Source: Dyadobacter chenhuakuii
Lineage (GTDB): Bacteria; Bacteroidota; Bacteroidia; Cytophagales; Spirosomataceae
DNA: 64,000 nt
Reading direction: 5' to 3'
Assembly (NCBI RefSeq): GCF_023821985.2
Contig: NZ_CP098805.1
Location: 124,001 to 188,000, forward strand
Shown here: positions 46,180-54,462 of the stretch, piece after piece
Numbering within the stretch: position 1 is the first letter of the stretch
Layout: each line of letters starts with the position of its first letter
The notes under the pieces: model-generated
The model's database searches: none
What the model saw: only the letters and a program-made list of their open reading frames with translations
What the model was told of the DNA's origin: nothing
Made by a program: the position numbers and the translations under genes

Positions 46180-47781
46180 TTATAGCGCTATGACTGCGCC
46201 ATTAGAAACGCGGCTTTGACCTGAGGGCATCTTCATCAGCAATCGATAAGTGAATATACCATTTGCACTGCCCCCTTTATAAATTCCGTCCCAAAGAATT
46301 GTTCCACTTTGTACAGTTCCTGGCTTGCTAAAAAAAATAACATTACCCCAGCGGTTATAAACGGTTAGCTGCTCTATTTGCAGACTGACATCCGGAAAGA
46401 AAATAGCCCAGCCATCATTGATGCCGTCATTGTTTGGCGTGAACGAAGTAGGTAGGTAAAACAGCTGACGGCAGGGCTCGCCCAGGTCAATACTTTGCTC
46501 AGCAATACAGTTTGAATCATCTTTTACAGCTATCAAGTAAGTCCCTGCCAAAAGTCCAGCAAACGAAGAATCTCGCTGGTAAGCCCGCCCATCAAGACTA
46601 TAATAATAATTACCTATGCCACCGGTAGAAATAGTCAGCTGACCATCTGGCAAGTTGCAAGTTGGCATCTGTGTGTTAATACGCGTAATCACAGGCCCCT
46701 CGCTTCCTTCGACTATCACAACTTGCGTGTCAGTGCAGCCGTCTTCGTCCTTGGCTGATAGCTGATAGCTACCTGCTTCCAAATTGTCAAATGTGTTTTG
46801 TGACTGATCGGAATGACCCGTTAGAGATTACATTACTGCTCCATTTCCTTCCGCTGCGGCAACTCTTATCTGACCATTGGATTTTCCACAGCTTGTTGGC
46901 ATTACTTCAATGGTATTCATTTTGAGCTTTACACTATTTTTCAGGAAAACTTGCCGGGAAGCGACGCATAGGCTATCGTCTTTCACAAAAACGGTGTATG
47001 CCCCTCCGTTCAGATTTCCAAACAAATTATCGGTTTTGAAATCAATGCCGTCTATAGAGTAGCTTAATAAACCGGAGCCACCATAGGCGACAATGCGTAG
47101 TGAACCATTCGAGTTTCCACAATAAGGCAGTATTGAATCAACTAAAGAAATGACCGGCGTTGGTCGTTGATCCACTTTAATGTCGATTGAGCCCCAACAA
47201 TTAGCTGCGTAAACTGACAGTTTATAGGTACCTGGTGAAAGACTAGTAAAAACGGGGGAAAGCTGTAAATCTCCATCATCCAGCCTGTAATGCAGTGGGT
47301 GACTGACCGAACCTCCCCTGGCATTAATGATCATCGTTCCATCATTTTTTCCACAGCTGGCACGTGTTGTCGTGACATCGGTCAAAAAAAACTCAACAAT
47401 TTCAATAGTGATTGCCTGTGGCGGAGATTCAAGTCCATTGACATTTTGAGTTAAATAATAGGTGGTGGTGACGTTTAACGGAGAAGGATAATAGGTGTTC
47501 CCCTGCGCAAGCTTAGTTTTTAGGGCTGCATCCGCATACCATGTAATATTCTCACCAGTGACTGTTAATATTATTGGATCAGTATCACGGCAATACGTAT
47601 CTGGTGTTTGTAAAACGATTGAATCAGAACCTGGGGGGACCATAATACCTTCAAAAGATAACAACGCTGCTTCTGAACCGGAAGCAAAAACATCATTGCA
47701 GAAGGACAGAGCCACCATCAACAGTAAAGAAGCCGGAAAATCTGCCAACATCCGCCTGCCGTTTTTTATTCTCGTCTGCAT
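46180..47781 (-). pseudogene. T9SS type B sorting-domain protein with one internal stop
   Basis: The two open frames 46828-47781 and 46180-46800 are one gene in a single reading frame, split by TAA at 46828-46830. The protein starts with a signal region (SLLLMVALSFCNDVFASG), has repeated SprB-like modules of about 70 residues (RASCGKNDGTMIINARGGSV, LPYCGNSNGSLRIVAYGGSG, PTSCGKSNGQIRVAAAEGNG), and ends with the gliding-motility-associated C-terminal domain (LPTSFTPNNDGINDGWAIFF, LTVYNRWGNVIFF, GIFTYRLLM) that targets type IX secretion. The stop falls where modules usually have Y-S-L-D-G, so probably a Tyr codon was lost. About 533 codons in all. Confidence 0.8.
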
Positions 47782-47911
47782 ATTTCAATTTATGGACGAA
47801 TCGATATGAGAAAGCAATTACTCAAGTGCAAGCTCCTGCTAGCTTACTTATCAAATAAAAATAAACTTGTGATCTTGCCACCTATCGTTGGTGAGGGACA
47901 TTTTAGCATAG

Positions 47912-48112
47912 TTATGGGTTTTTGACAAATATTGAACTAGCCAATGCGCTTGTACGACTATTAGTAGTTTTTACTGATACACCATTTTTCCAGATTCATG
48001 CGGCGTTAGTATTGCCGTTATACACTACATTAGTAACACAGTACACATCTTTGCCTGAAACGGCTATATCAATTACATTTGAACTATATTTTGAGCCGTT
48101 GGGAAGTACAGT
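47912..48112 (-). pseudogene. Fragment of a repeat protein (VYxxGYxYNG.. YWKNG type)
   Basis: Directly after the stop of the saccharopine-dehydrogenase-like gene, the same minus-strand frame reads SSNVIDIAVSGKDVYCVTNV, VYNGNTNAA, TGA (47996-47998), IWKNGVSVKTTNSRTSALAS and SIFVKNP, then TAA. This matches repeats of extracellular Bacteroidota proteins with wording DVYVAGYxYNG..VAxYWKNG. Only about 1.5 repeats remain. The flanking 47782-47911 holds nothing else. Confidence 0.45.
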
Positions 48113-49150
48113 TTAGGTGCGCGATTCAAAGTGAATCAAACTTCCAAAGGCATTAATGTCAATGAATTCTATATCGAAATCCTTTAAACGATTTATAAGA
48201 TCAGCTACCTGAACGATTGTTTCCGGAAGATAGAGGCCTCCGGCTATTGTTGCGTTTTTTCCATTAATGCCCAATATCCGTTCTGTTATTAAATAGACAC
48301 CCACCGCGGTCATTCGAGCGTTTCCTTTTTTGCCAGACACAATCATTCGAAGCTTTTTCTTTTCTCCGGATAACAACAAACCCTCCATATCGATATACAG
48401 ATCATGCGAGGCTTCTAAACCTCTACTGCTGCCAATGGATTCACCCGTAGCAAAATCAAATCGAATGTTGGCAGCATTAGTAAAAGCGGCAATACTTGGA
48501 ACATCCAGCGTACTCAATGGATAAGCTTTGGCCAGAGACCGATTGTATAAGCAGATCTCTCTTGGGTTATCTTTTGCGGGCACGGATAGCCACTCTCCAT
48601 CTTGCCGGATTAGCGCCTGACCTATAAAACCGTTGACATCATTTGCAACCTCCGGCCCTACCTGGTCCTTCGTGTCATACAATCCTGCCATTTCAATACT
48701 TGTGATATAATTAAATTTGGTGGCCAGGTGTTTAACAGCAAGCGTCAATAATCCTGCTTGCCAATGGCCAGCAAAGACGATCGGGGCAACAATCGGTTTA
48801 TGCAGACTTAAAAATGTTATCGGAGCGATTTGATCAGCTAATTCACTGACGGTAATACAAGCGATACCATTCGAAATGGCAGTCTCCCTTGAAATATTGC
48901 TCCGGTCTTGCATCGCTGTTATGATAAGATCGATGTTACCGAGTTTGCTTAAATCAAGTCCTTCCTCCAAGTTAACATAGGCTGTTTTTGCGTTCTTTAA
49001 TTCAGCGGCCAGCTGTTCACCGTTTTGAGGGTTTCTGCCGGAGAGAACCAATTCTATGCTGGTATCTGCACGTCTGATCAACCGGGCTATGTTGCTACCT
49101 ACCATTCCGTAACCGCCTATAATCAAGATCCGTTTTCTTTTTAATTCCAT
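48113..49150 (-). CDS. Saccharopine-dehydrogenase-like NAD(P)-binding protein
   Basis: 345 residues with an N-terminal Rossmann motif RILIIGGYGMVGSNIARLI and ELVLSGRNPQNGEQLAAEL, as in saccharopine dehydrogenase-like oxidoreductases. The remainder (EMAGLYDTKDQVGPEVANDV, NGKNATIAGGLYLPETIVQV) is a substrate domain. Reaction unknown. It lies 60 bp behind the flavodoxin-fold quinone reductase gene on the same strand, so the two probably form an operon controlled by the divergent HxlR regulator. Confidence 0.85.
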   Translation of the reverse strand: MELKRKRILIIGGYGMVGSNIARLIRRADTSIELVLSGRNPQNGEQLAAELKNAKTAYVNLEEGLDLSKLGNIDLIITAMQDRSNISRETAISNGIACITVSELADQIAPITFLSLHKPIVAPIVFAGHWQAGLLTLAVKHLATKFNYITSIEMAGLYDTKDQVGPEVANDVNGFIGQALIRQDGEWLSVPAKDNPREICLYNRSLAKAYPLSTLDVPSIAAFTNAANIRFDFATGESIGSSRGLEASHDLYIDMEGLLLSGEKKKLRMIVSGKKGNARMTAVGVYLITERILGINGKNATIAGGLYLPETIVQVADLINRLKDFDIEFIDINAFGSLIHFESRT

Positions 49151-49210
49151 GTTATTTTTTAAAAATCAGTACAATTCAATTACTTCACTTTAGTATCAAT
49201 AGCATCGCTA

Positions 49211-49741
49211 TTAAAATTCTGACAAGTATTTCATATATGATCTTACACCCAATTCGATGTGGCTATCAGAAACATTGAATTCCATACCGTAAAAAGCAAA
49301 TGCCGGTTGGTATTCCGCTTTGACATATTCAAAACTTAGCTCGAATGGCCTTGTGAGCTCGTTGAGCGGATATTTGTATATCCCTGCGTTACTCAACTCC
49401 TCCTTTTCAACTCCCAACGATATGGCCAGTGCTATTTTTTTTCCTTTCATGCAGTATCCACTTTTACTACCATACGCCCAGCCGTGTGTCATAACCTGGT
49501 CGAACCATTTTTTTAACAATGAGGGAATATTAAACCAGTAGTAGGGAAATTGGAATACAATCTTATCGTATTGCTCAACTAGGCGCTGCTCAGCCCGGAC
49601 ATCTATCTTTTCGTCTGGATATGCATCGTACAACTGGTGAACAGTGTACTCTTCTGGAAACTTTAGCAGCTCCTCCATCCACCTTTTATTGATGGTAGAC
49701 TCGCCAATGGTTGGGTGCGTAATAATGATTAAAGTCTTCAT
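49211..49741 (-). CDS. NAD(P)H quinone oxidoreductase (KefF/MdaB-like)
   Basis: 176 residues of the flavodoxin-like fold NAD(P)H dehydrogenase (quinone) family. FMN-binding P-loop-like segment TLIIITHPTIGESTINKRW, then DKIVFQFPYYWFNIPSLLKK and WFDQVMTHGWAYG, followed by KKIALAISLGVEKEE. It reduces quinones by two electrons, protecting against quinone or electrophile stress. Promoter -7 element TACCTTTG lies 23 bases upstream. HxlR regulators of quinone stress are often placed like the divergent gene here. Confidence 0.88.
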   Translation of the reverse strand: MKTLIIITHPTIGESTINKRWMEELLKFPEEYTVHQLYDAYPDEKIDVRAEQRLVEQYDKIVFQFPYYWFNIPSLLKKWFDQVMTHGWAYGSKSGYCMKGKKIALAISLGVEKEELSNAGIYKYPLNELTRPFELSFEYVKAEYQPAFAFYGMEFNVSDSHIELGVRSYMKYLSEF

Positions 49742-49764
49742 AGTAATATCAATAATAATCTACA

Positions 49765-49772
49765 CAAAGGTA
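49765..49772 (-). promoter_or_regulatory. -7 element of the quinone reductase promoter
   Basis: Read on the minus strand, TACCTTTG matches TAnnTTTG and would start transcription near 49759, 18 bases before the quinone reductase ATG. The -33 TTG is degenerate. Confidence 0.5.
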
Positions 49773-49808
49773 GCATGCACTACATCGAAGTCGTATATTA
49801 CCCACCGA

Positions 49809-49820
49809 TTGTTAGGTACT
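49809..49820. promoter_or_regulatory. Shared 12-bp motif upstream of HxlR gene (copy 1)
   Basis: TTGTTAGGTACT begins 28 bases before the ATG of this HxlR gene; the identical 12-mer lies exactly 28 bases before the HxlR gene at 52313. GTAAG follows 8 bases later in both. Probable regulator binding site. Confidence 0.6.
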
Positions 49821-49836
49821 ATAAATAATGTAAGTA

Positions 49837-50199
49837 ATGAGTAAGATTAAGCAGACATCGACCAATTTCTCCAACAAGAGTGCATTAAGTGAAGAATGCC
49901 CAGAGGCTTATGCTTCAACTGTTATTGGCGGACAGTGGACACTGGTCATCTGCTCCTGGTTATTGAGCGGTAAGCTTCGGTTTGGGGAACTGAAAAAGAA
50001 GTTGCCAAACATTACCGAACGTATGTTGACCTTACAGCTCCGTAAGCTTGAAGAAAATATGATAGTCAAAAGAACCGTATATGCAGAAGTGCCACCCCGC
50101 GTCGAATATGAATTAACTCAAATAGGATACGACTTAAAACCTGTCATCAAAGAGTTGGAAAATTGGGGGGATCGTCATAAAAAATTAACTAGTCAATAA
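49837..50199 (+). CDS. HxlR-family transcriptional regulator
   Basis: 120-residue winged-helix regulator: SEECPEAYASTVIGGQWTLV with the N-terminal Cys21, recognition region KKLPNITERMLTLQLRKLEE and wing VYAEVPPRVEYELTQIGYDL. It is divergent from the quinone reductase/saccharopine-dehydrogenase-like pair and probably represses it until quinones or electrophiles modify the Cys (family inference). It is clearly related to the HxlR proteins at 4533 and 52313. Confidence 0.92.
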   Translation: MSKIKQTSTNFSNKSALSEECPEAYASTVIGGQWTLVICSWLLSGKLRFGELKKKLPNITERMLTLQLRKLEENMIVKRTVYAEVPPRVEYELTQIGYDLKPVIKELENWGDRHKKLTSQ

Positions 50200-50524
50200 T
50201 CCAGGGTATCCCATATATATGTAAATACCAGAATTCGGAAATTAAACAGATCGCCTTGCCCGACGCCTACGCCAGGCAGCTTGCGGGGCAACTCGATCGC
50301 CGATGATTCTGTGATCATTGCGCTATTGCCGACATTATAGATCCGTTTTCCTTAATTTATTTTAATTGCTTCTTTGCGAGATGTTACCGACTTTACTCAG
50401 AGATAGCAGGCACGCAGAGCACGCACCGGTTCATCGTAAGTCCGACAGCAATGCTTTTGGCGTAATATCATACCGGGCTTAATGTGCAGAAAGATGCTAT
50501 TATAAAAATCAAAGATTTATTAAT
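50200..50524. other. Intergenic region, no gene seen
   Basis: About 325 bases. A short plus-strand frame contains EIKQIALPDAYARQLAGQLD before a stop, too brief to assign. No hairpin terminator for the HxlR gene was found. Confidence 0.35.
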
Positions 50525-51223
50525 ATGAAGCTATGTGTCGCGCAAACTAAACCAGTTAAAGGTGACATTTCAGGAAATATTGTTGAGCACCTTGGTCTTA
50601 TCAAACAGGCAATCGAAGAGCAAGCCGATGTTATTATTTTCCCGGAACTATCATTAACGGGATATGAACCTGAATTAGCGGTTGAGCTAGTGATGCATTT
50701 GGACGATTCTCGGTTACAACCATTTCAGGATTTAAGCGATGCTAATGGCATTATTATTGGCGTTGGCTTACCTACCAGAGGTAGTAATGGTATCCTAATC
50801 AGCTTGCTAGTCTTTATTCCTAATCAGCCTAGACAGGTTTACTCCAAACAATATCTTCATGCTGACGAAGAGCCTTATTTCATACCGGGTAGAAAGCCGG
50901 TCTTGATAAGGTGGAAGGAGAGAACAATCTCTTTTGCAATCTGTTATGAAGTTTTTGTACCAGAACATGCCTGTAGTGTTATTCAAAATGGTGCTGATAT
51001 CTACATTGCTAGCGTTGCAAAAAGTGCCAAAGGAGTGGTACGTGCGTACAAACGGCTAGCTCAGATAGCCGGTGATTTTGGAATTACAGTGTTAATGGCC
51101 AACAGTGTGGGGTATCAGGATAACTTCCAAAGTGCTGGCTTTTCCGCTAGTTGGAGTAAGGACGGTGAGCTGGCTGGACAATTAGGTGATGAAGCTGATA
51201 AACTATTACTGTTTAATTTGTAG
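50525..51223 (+). CDS. Carbon-nitrogen hydrolase (nitrilase superfamily)
   Basis: 232-residue enzyme with the nitrilase-superfamily triad: Glu in VIIFPELSLTGYEP, Lys in RQVYSKQYLHADEEPYF, and Cys in ISFAICYEVFVPEHA. It hydrolyses an amide or nitrile-type C-N bond, probably of a small cytoplasmic metabolite; no signal peptide. Somewhat short for the family (often 260-280). It stands alone between two HxlR modules. Confidence 0.88.
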   Translation: MKLCVAQTKPVKGDISGNIVEHLGLIKQAIEEQADVIIFPELSLTGYEPELAVELVMHLDDSRLQPFQDLSDANGIIIGVGLPTRGSNGILISLLVFIPNQPRQVYSKQYLHADEEPYFIPGRKPVLIRWKERTISFAICYEVFVPEHACSVIQNGADIYIASVAKSAKGVVRAYKRLAQIAGDFGITVLMANSVGYQDNFQSAGFSASWSKDGELAGQLGDEADKLLLFNL

Positions 51224-51474
51224 CACCCTTATAAACCAAGGCTTGGATTGTGTAAATTCCGTTACTAACTGCTCATTTTTGCCAGTAATTGTTTTTATCT
51301 CAGCCTGTATGGTTCAGGTGACTATGATAATTTTACAAAGTTAGATAGGTCTCAGGTCAGCCAGATAGTCCAGTATTTTTAATTCAAAATGGTCCAGCAA
51401 GTATCATAAGCATAGAGCCGTCCCAAATTTGATTTGAGACGGCCCCATTAAATGACAACAGCACAGAAATCCGG

Positions 51475-52215
51475 TCAGGCGTTAAAACCGCCGTCAATGG
51501 TCAGCGCGGAGCCTGTAATAAAATTTCCTTCTTCACTTGCCAAAAAAGACACCAAACCTGCAATATCCTCGCCGGTTCCATATTTGGGAATAGCCATCCT
51601 GCCCCTTAAAAACTCAGCATGTTCCGTATTGGAGGGGTTCATATCGGTATCAATGGGTCCGGGCTGTACCAAATTTACCGTAATGCCTTTTGGCCCCAGA
51701 TCACGCGCTAAACCACGGGTGAAGCCCTGTAAGGCTGACTTGCTCATTGTATACAAAGTTGTCTGCGAGCTCAATGAATTATCTGCCAAATTGCTCCCGA
51801 TGGTGATAATGCGACCACCGGCTGACATTTGTTTTGCTACCGCATGCGCAGCCAGGTAGACGGCACGCACATTGATGGACATAATGCGCTCATAGTCCTC
51901 AAGCGTATGGTCTTCGAATGCCTTTCCAATATAGATGCCTGCATTGCTCACAAGTATATCAATATGACCAAACTTTGCGATGGCGGCATTTACTGTATCG
52001 GTGATCTGTTGGCTGTCGGAACTATCTGCCTGAATCGCTACTGCATTTCCGCCTGCTTCCTTGATTTCAGCCACCACTGCTTGGGCCTTCTCAGTTGCAT
52101 GCGAAAAGGTGAACAGGACTGTTGCACCTTCGCGGGCTAATTTTTTGCTGATTGCTGCTCCGATACCACGGCTGCCACCAGTTACCAGCGCTATTTTATT
52201 CTCTAACTTTTTCAT
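51475..52215 (-). CDS. Short-chain dehydrogenase/reductase (3-oxoacyl-ACP reductase-like)
   Basis: 246-residue classical SDR: cofactor motif TGGSRGIGAAIS, structural VSNAGIYIG (for NNAG), catalytic Ser in IITIGSNLADN, YTMSK (Tyr and Lys), and VQPGPIDTDMN. It ends ITGSALTIDGGFNA. Cytoplasmic NAD(P)-dependent reductase; substrate unknown. It is divergent from the HxlR regulator at 52313, the third such pair in this window. Confidence 0.92.
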   Translation of the reverse strand: MKKLENKIALVTGGSRGIGAAISKKLAREGATVLFTFSHATEKAQAVVAEIKEAGGNAVAIQADSSDSQQITDTVNAAIAKFGHIDILVSNAGIYIGKAFEDHTLEDYERIMSINVRAVYLAAHAVAKQMSAGGRIITIGSNLADNSLSSQTTLYTMSKSALQGFTRGLARDLGPKGITVNLVQPGPIDTDMNPSNTEHAEFLRGRMAIPKYGTGEDIAGLVSFLASEEGNFITGSALTIDGGFNA

Positions 52216-52284
52216 TTGATTCAGTAATTAATTAACGCATCAAATTTCTACTAAATACCTTACATTTGTATGGTACTTATAAAT

Positions 52285-52296
52285 TTGTTAGGTACT
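52285..52296. promoter_or_regulatory. Shared 12-bp motif upstream of HxlR gene (copy 2)
   Basis: TTGTTAGGTACT, identical in sequence and distance to the ATG (28 bases) to 49809-49820. A related TGGTACTTA lies 15 bases upstream and a TACCTTAC further up, so the region may hold several half-sites between the divergent SDR and HxlR genes. Confidence 0.6.
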
Positions 52297-52312
52297 TACA
52301 AAAACGTAAGAA

Positions 52313-52684
52313 ATGAGAAAAGAGAACTCTACGAATGCTTTTAATGAAAAGCGAATTATTGATAGCTGCGGTATGGCCTATGCCTTAGGCCTAATCGGGG
52401 GTAGGTGGAAACCTGCGATCCTATGCAGACTTTCCAACAAGACTATGCGTTATGGTGAGCTTAACCGCGATATTGAAGGCATCTCCGAGCGGATGCTGGT
52501 AGCACAATTGCGGGAATTAGAAAATGACGGCATTGTAGAGCGTCAGGTATATCCGGAAGTGCCACCGCGCGTCGAGTATAGACTTACAGCACTTGGCGAA
52601 ACCCTAAGGCCGGTCCTTGCCTCCATGTCCGACTGGGGTAACATGCACCGCGAGCAGGTAGCTGCTCATATGCAAAATGATTAG
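52313..52684 (+). CDS. HxlR-family transcriptional regulator
   Basis: 123-residue winged-helix regulator with Cys in IDSCGMAYALGLIGGRWKPA, recognition region RDIEGISERMLVAQLRELEN and wing VYPEVPPRVEYRLTALGETL. TAAATTTG at 52280-52287 and TACATTTG at 52261-52268 both fit the -7 pattern. A hairpin terminator follows 8 bp after the stop. Target is most likely the divergent SDR gene and itself. Confidence 0.93.
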   Translation: MRKENSTNAFNEKRIIDSCGMAYALGLIGGRWKPAILCRLSNKTMRYGELNRDIEGISERMLVAQLRELENDGIVERQVYPEVPPRVEYRLTALGETLRPVLASMSDWGNMHREQVAAHMQND

Positions 52685-52691
52685 ACGATGC

Positions 52692-52717
52692 GGGCGTGAC
52701 AAGCTCACGCCCCTTTT
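52692..52717 (+). terminator. Intrinsic terminator of the HxlR gene
   Basis: GGGCGTGA (52692-52699) and TCACGCCC (52705-52712) form an 8-bp GC-rich stem with a 5-nt loop followed by CTTTT. Confidence 0.75.
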
Positions 52718-52818
52718 AGAGCGGGTCGCTGGCGTTTATAGATAATAATTTTTAATTAGTAATAGGCCTATGGGAAGCCGTGGGTGGCAGGCCATTTCTG
52801 TTAAATAGAAATAAGAGG

Positions 52819-53745
52819 TTAGAATGCTAAAAAGCCGTTCACCAGTTCAATGACTTTTTTTGGTTGTTCTTCGAACATATAGTGTCCGCTATCCAATATG
52901 CCTTCGACTTTTACATTCGTGGCTACGTAAGGCAAACCCATTTTCATGTAGTTGTAGCTCACATTGCTGCCGATCCCCAAAACGGGCATTTCAAGGGGAT
53001 TATAATGTTTAGCGTCTTCTATATCTTGGGTAAATGACTGGTACCAGGCATTGGACGCCCGGATACTTGCCGCCTCGTTGTATGCGGAAGCATAGACAGC
53101 GCGGTCGAGCGTGCCCATTTTGCTGGCATCGATCATTACGTATTCGAAAAGCCAGTCAAGCAAATATTGAAAGCGTCCTTCCAGGATCTTTTCCGGTAAT
53201 GCTTTAATCTGGTTAAAACCCATCCACCAGGCATAGGGCGTATTGGTATCCATCTTTTCTGTAAATGTTCCTGCTGGCGGAATCAGCGGCATTTGCAACA
53301 TGCCCTCACTGGGGTGAGAGCCATCCAGAACAATCAGCTTGTCGACGAAATCTGGATAATTGAATGCAAAACTCATCGCTACCATTCCACCGATATCATG
53401 ACCCATCAAATGTACTTTGGTAAGTCCAAGTTGCTTTACAAGTTCGAGGATATCTGTTGCCATGTTCTTTTTGTCATATCCGGCAGCAGGTTTTTCTGAG
53501 CTGCCCATCCCTCTGATATCCACGATAATGACGCGGAAGTTTTCAGCAAGTGATTGGGCAAGCGGATGGTAGGAGAACCAGGTCTGTGGCCAACCTGGCA
53601 AACAAATCAAAGGCGTTCCGCTGCCGCCATCGACATAATGGAGCTCTACGCCATTCACGTTTGCATGCTGATGGGTAAAGCCAGGAAAGTGCTTTATTAA
53701 TTCTTCTTCTGTATATTGATTTGGAGAGATCACTGTGTTTTCCAT
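52819..53745 (-). CDS. Alpha/beta hydrolase, epoxide hydrolase / haloalkane dehalogenase type
   Basis: 308-residue cytoplasmic hydrolase. The nucleophile elbow is GHDIGGM, with Asp in place of Ser, which marks the epoxide hydrolase/haloalkane dehalogenase branch. The oxyanion loop is ICLPGWPQTWFSYHPLAQSL, the base is His in ILDSGHYMFEEQP, and the cap has WWMGFNQIKALPEKILEGRF. Its promoter carries a palindrome at the class II activator position, and the upstream gene on the same strand is a Crp/Fnr-like regulator, so that regulator probably controls it. Confidence 0.9.
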   Translation of the reverse strand: MENTVISPNQYTEEELIKHFPGFTHQHANVNGVELHYVDGGSGTPLICLPGWPQTWFSYHPLAQSLAENFRVIIVDIRGMGSSEKPAAGYDKKNMATDILELVKQLGLTKVHLMGHDIGGMVAMSFAFNYPDFVDKLIVLDGSHPSEGMLQMPLIPPAGTFTEKMDTNTPYAWWMGFNQIKALPEKILEGRFQYLLDWLFEYVMIDASKMGTLDRAVYASAYNEAASIRASNAWYQSFTQDIEDAKHYNPLEMPVLGIGSNVSYNYMKMGLPYVATNVKVEGILDSGHYMFEEQPKKVIELVNGFLAF

Positions 53746-53774
53746 TGAGCAAGTAGGTTTTGATTTTCAATGCT

Positions 53775-53824
53775 CAAAGGTAAAGCGTCAGGGATGCGCC
53801 GAATCTATCATTTGGTAGATTCGG
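53775..53824 (-). promoter_or_regulatory. Hydrolase promoter with Crp/Fnr-type palindrome
   Basis: On the minus strand the -7 element TACCTTTG is at 53775-53782. The palindrome with arms CCGAATCTA (53799-53807) and TAGATTCGG (53816-53824) is centred at 53811.5, 33 bp upstream of the -7 centre (about -42 from the start of transcription). The HIU hydrolase promoter has the same geometry. Confidence 0.6.
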
Positions 53825-53827
53825 TAA

Positions 53828-54391
53828 TCAACGGACATTTTTTCTGATCCGGCTCAATGCATTCGGTGTAATGCCAAGGACTTCGGCGAGCTGTTTGACT
53901 GGTACTTTTTGTAAAAATTCAGGGTTATTCATAAATTCCAAATAACGCTGCTCGGCGGAAAGGGTTTGGAAATTCAGGATCTGGTCGATCATCCTGACCG
54001 AGGTTGCCTCCCAGATTTTGCGGCCCAACTCTTGCCAGACGCTCACGTGGGCATATAAGAAATCCATATCCTTTTTGTCAATGAAAATCAGCCTGGTTTC
54101 TTCGATGGTGTCAATGTTAAAGCGGGATGGCTTTTGGGGATTAAGGCTGGAAATCTCTGTAAAAAACTCATCCTTGAAACAAATCCAGCTCGTTCTTTCC
54201 TCTTGGTTCAGATGATAATAGAAGCGGACCCCTCCTGATACGATAAAAAAATATTGATTGGCGATTTGACCTTTACGCAAAATCAGCTTTCCCTTAGGAA
54301 CTAACCTTTCGTTACACCTGGAAAGCACCAATTGAAGATCCAGGTCATCAATCGATATCACCCCTCTTAAAAAGTTGACGAATTCTTCCAT
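53828..54391 (-). CDS. Crp/Fnr-family transcriptional regulator
   Basis: 187 residues: N-terminal cyclic-nucleotide-binding-like beta-roll (KGKLILRKGQIANQYFFIVS, GGVRFYYHLNQEERTSWICF), dimer helix, and a short C-terminal helix-turn-helix PVKQLAEVLGITPNALSRIR. The phosphate-binding motif of true cAMP receptors is absent, as usual in Bacteroidota proteins of this type. It ends 82 bp before the hydrolase gene on the same strand and is likely its activator through the palindrome at 53799-53824. Confidence 0.88.
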   Translation of the reverse strand: MEEFVNFLRGVISIDDLDLQLVLSRCNERLVPKGKLILRKGQIANQYFFIVSGGVRFYYHLNQEERTSWICFKDEFFTEISSLNPQKPSRFNIDTIEETRLIFIDKKDMDFLYAHVSVWQELGRKIWEATSVRMIDQILNFQTLSAEQRYLEFMNNPEFLQKVPVKQLAEVLGITPNALSRIRKNVR

Positions 54392-54462
54392 TTTGATACT
54401 ATTTATGATTTAGAAATCGACAAGATTAATGACCGGATCGGTCTCAGTACACGCCTGATTTT

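Noticed and set aside
118..48112. Stop-codon reassignment to explain the in-frame stops
   Set aside because: TAA, TAG and TGA all interrupt genes, several genes also have frameshifts or deletions, and intact neighbours end normally.
53799..53824. Terminator of the Crp/Fnr-like gene
   Set aside because: No T-tract follows the stem on the minus strand, and it sits at the activator position of the next promoter.
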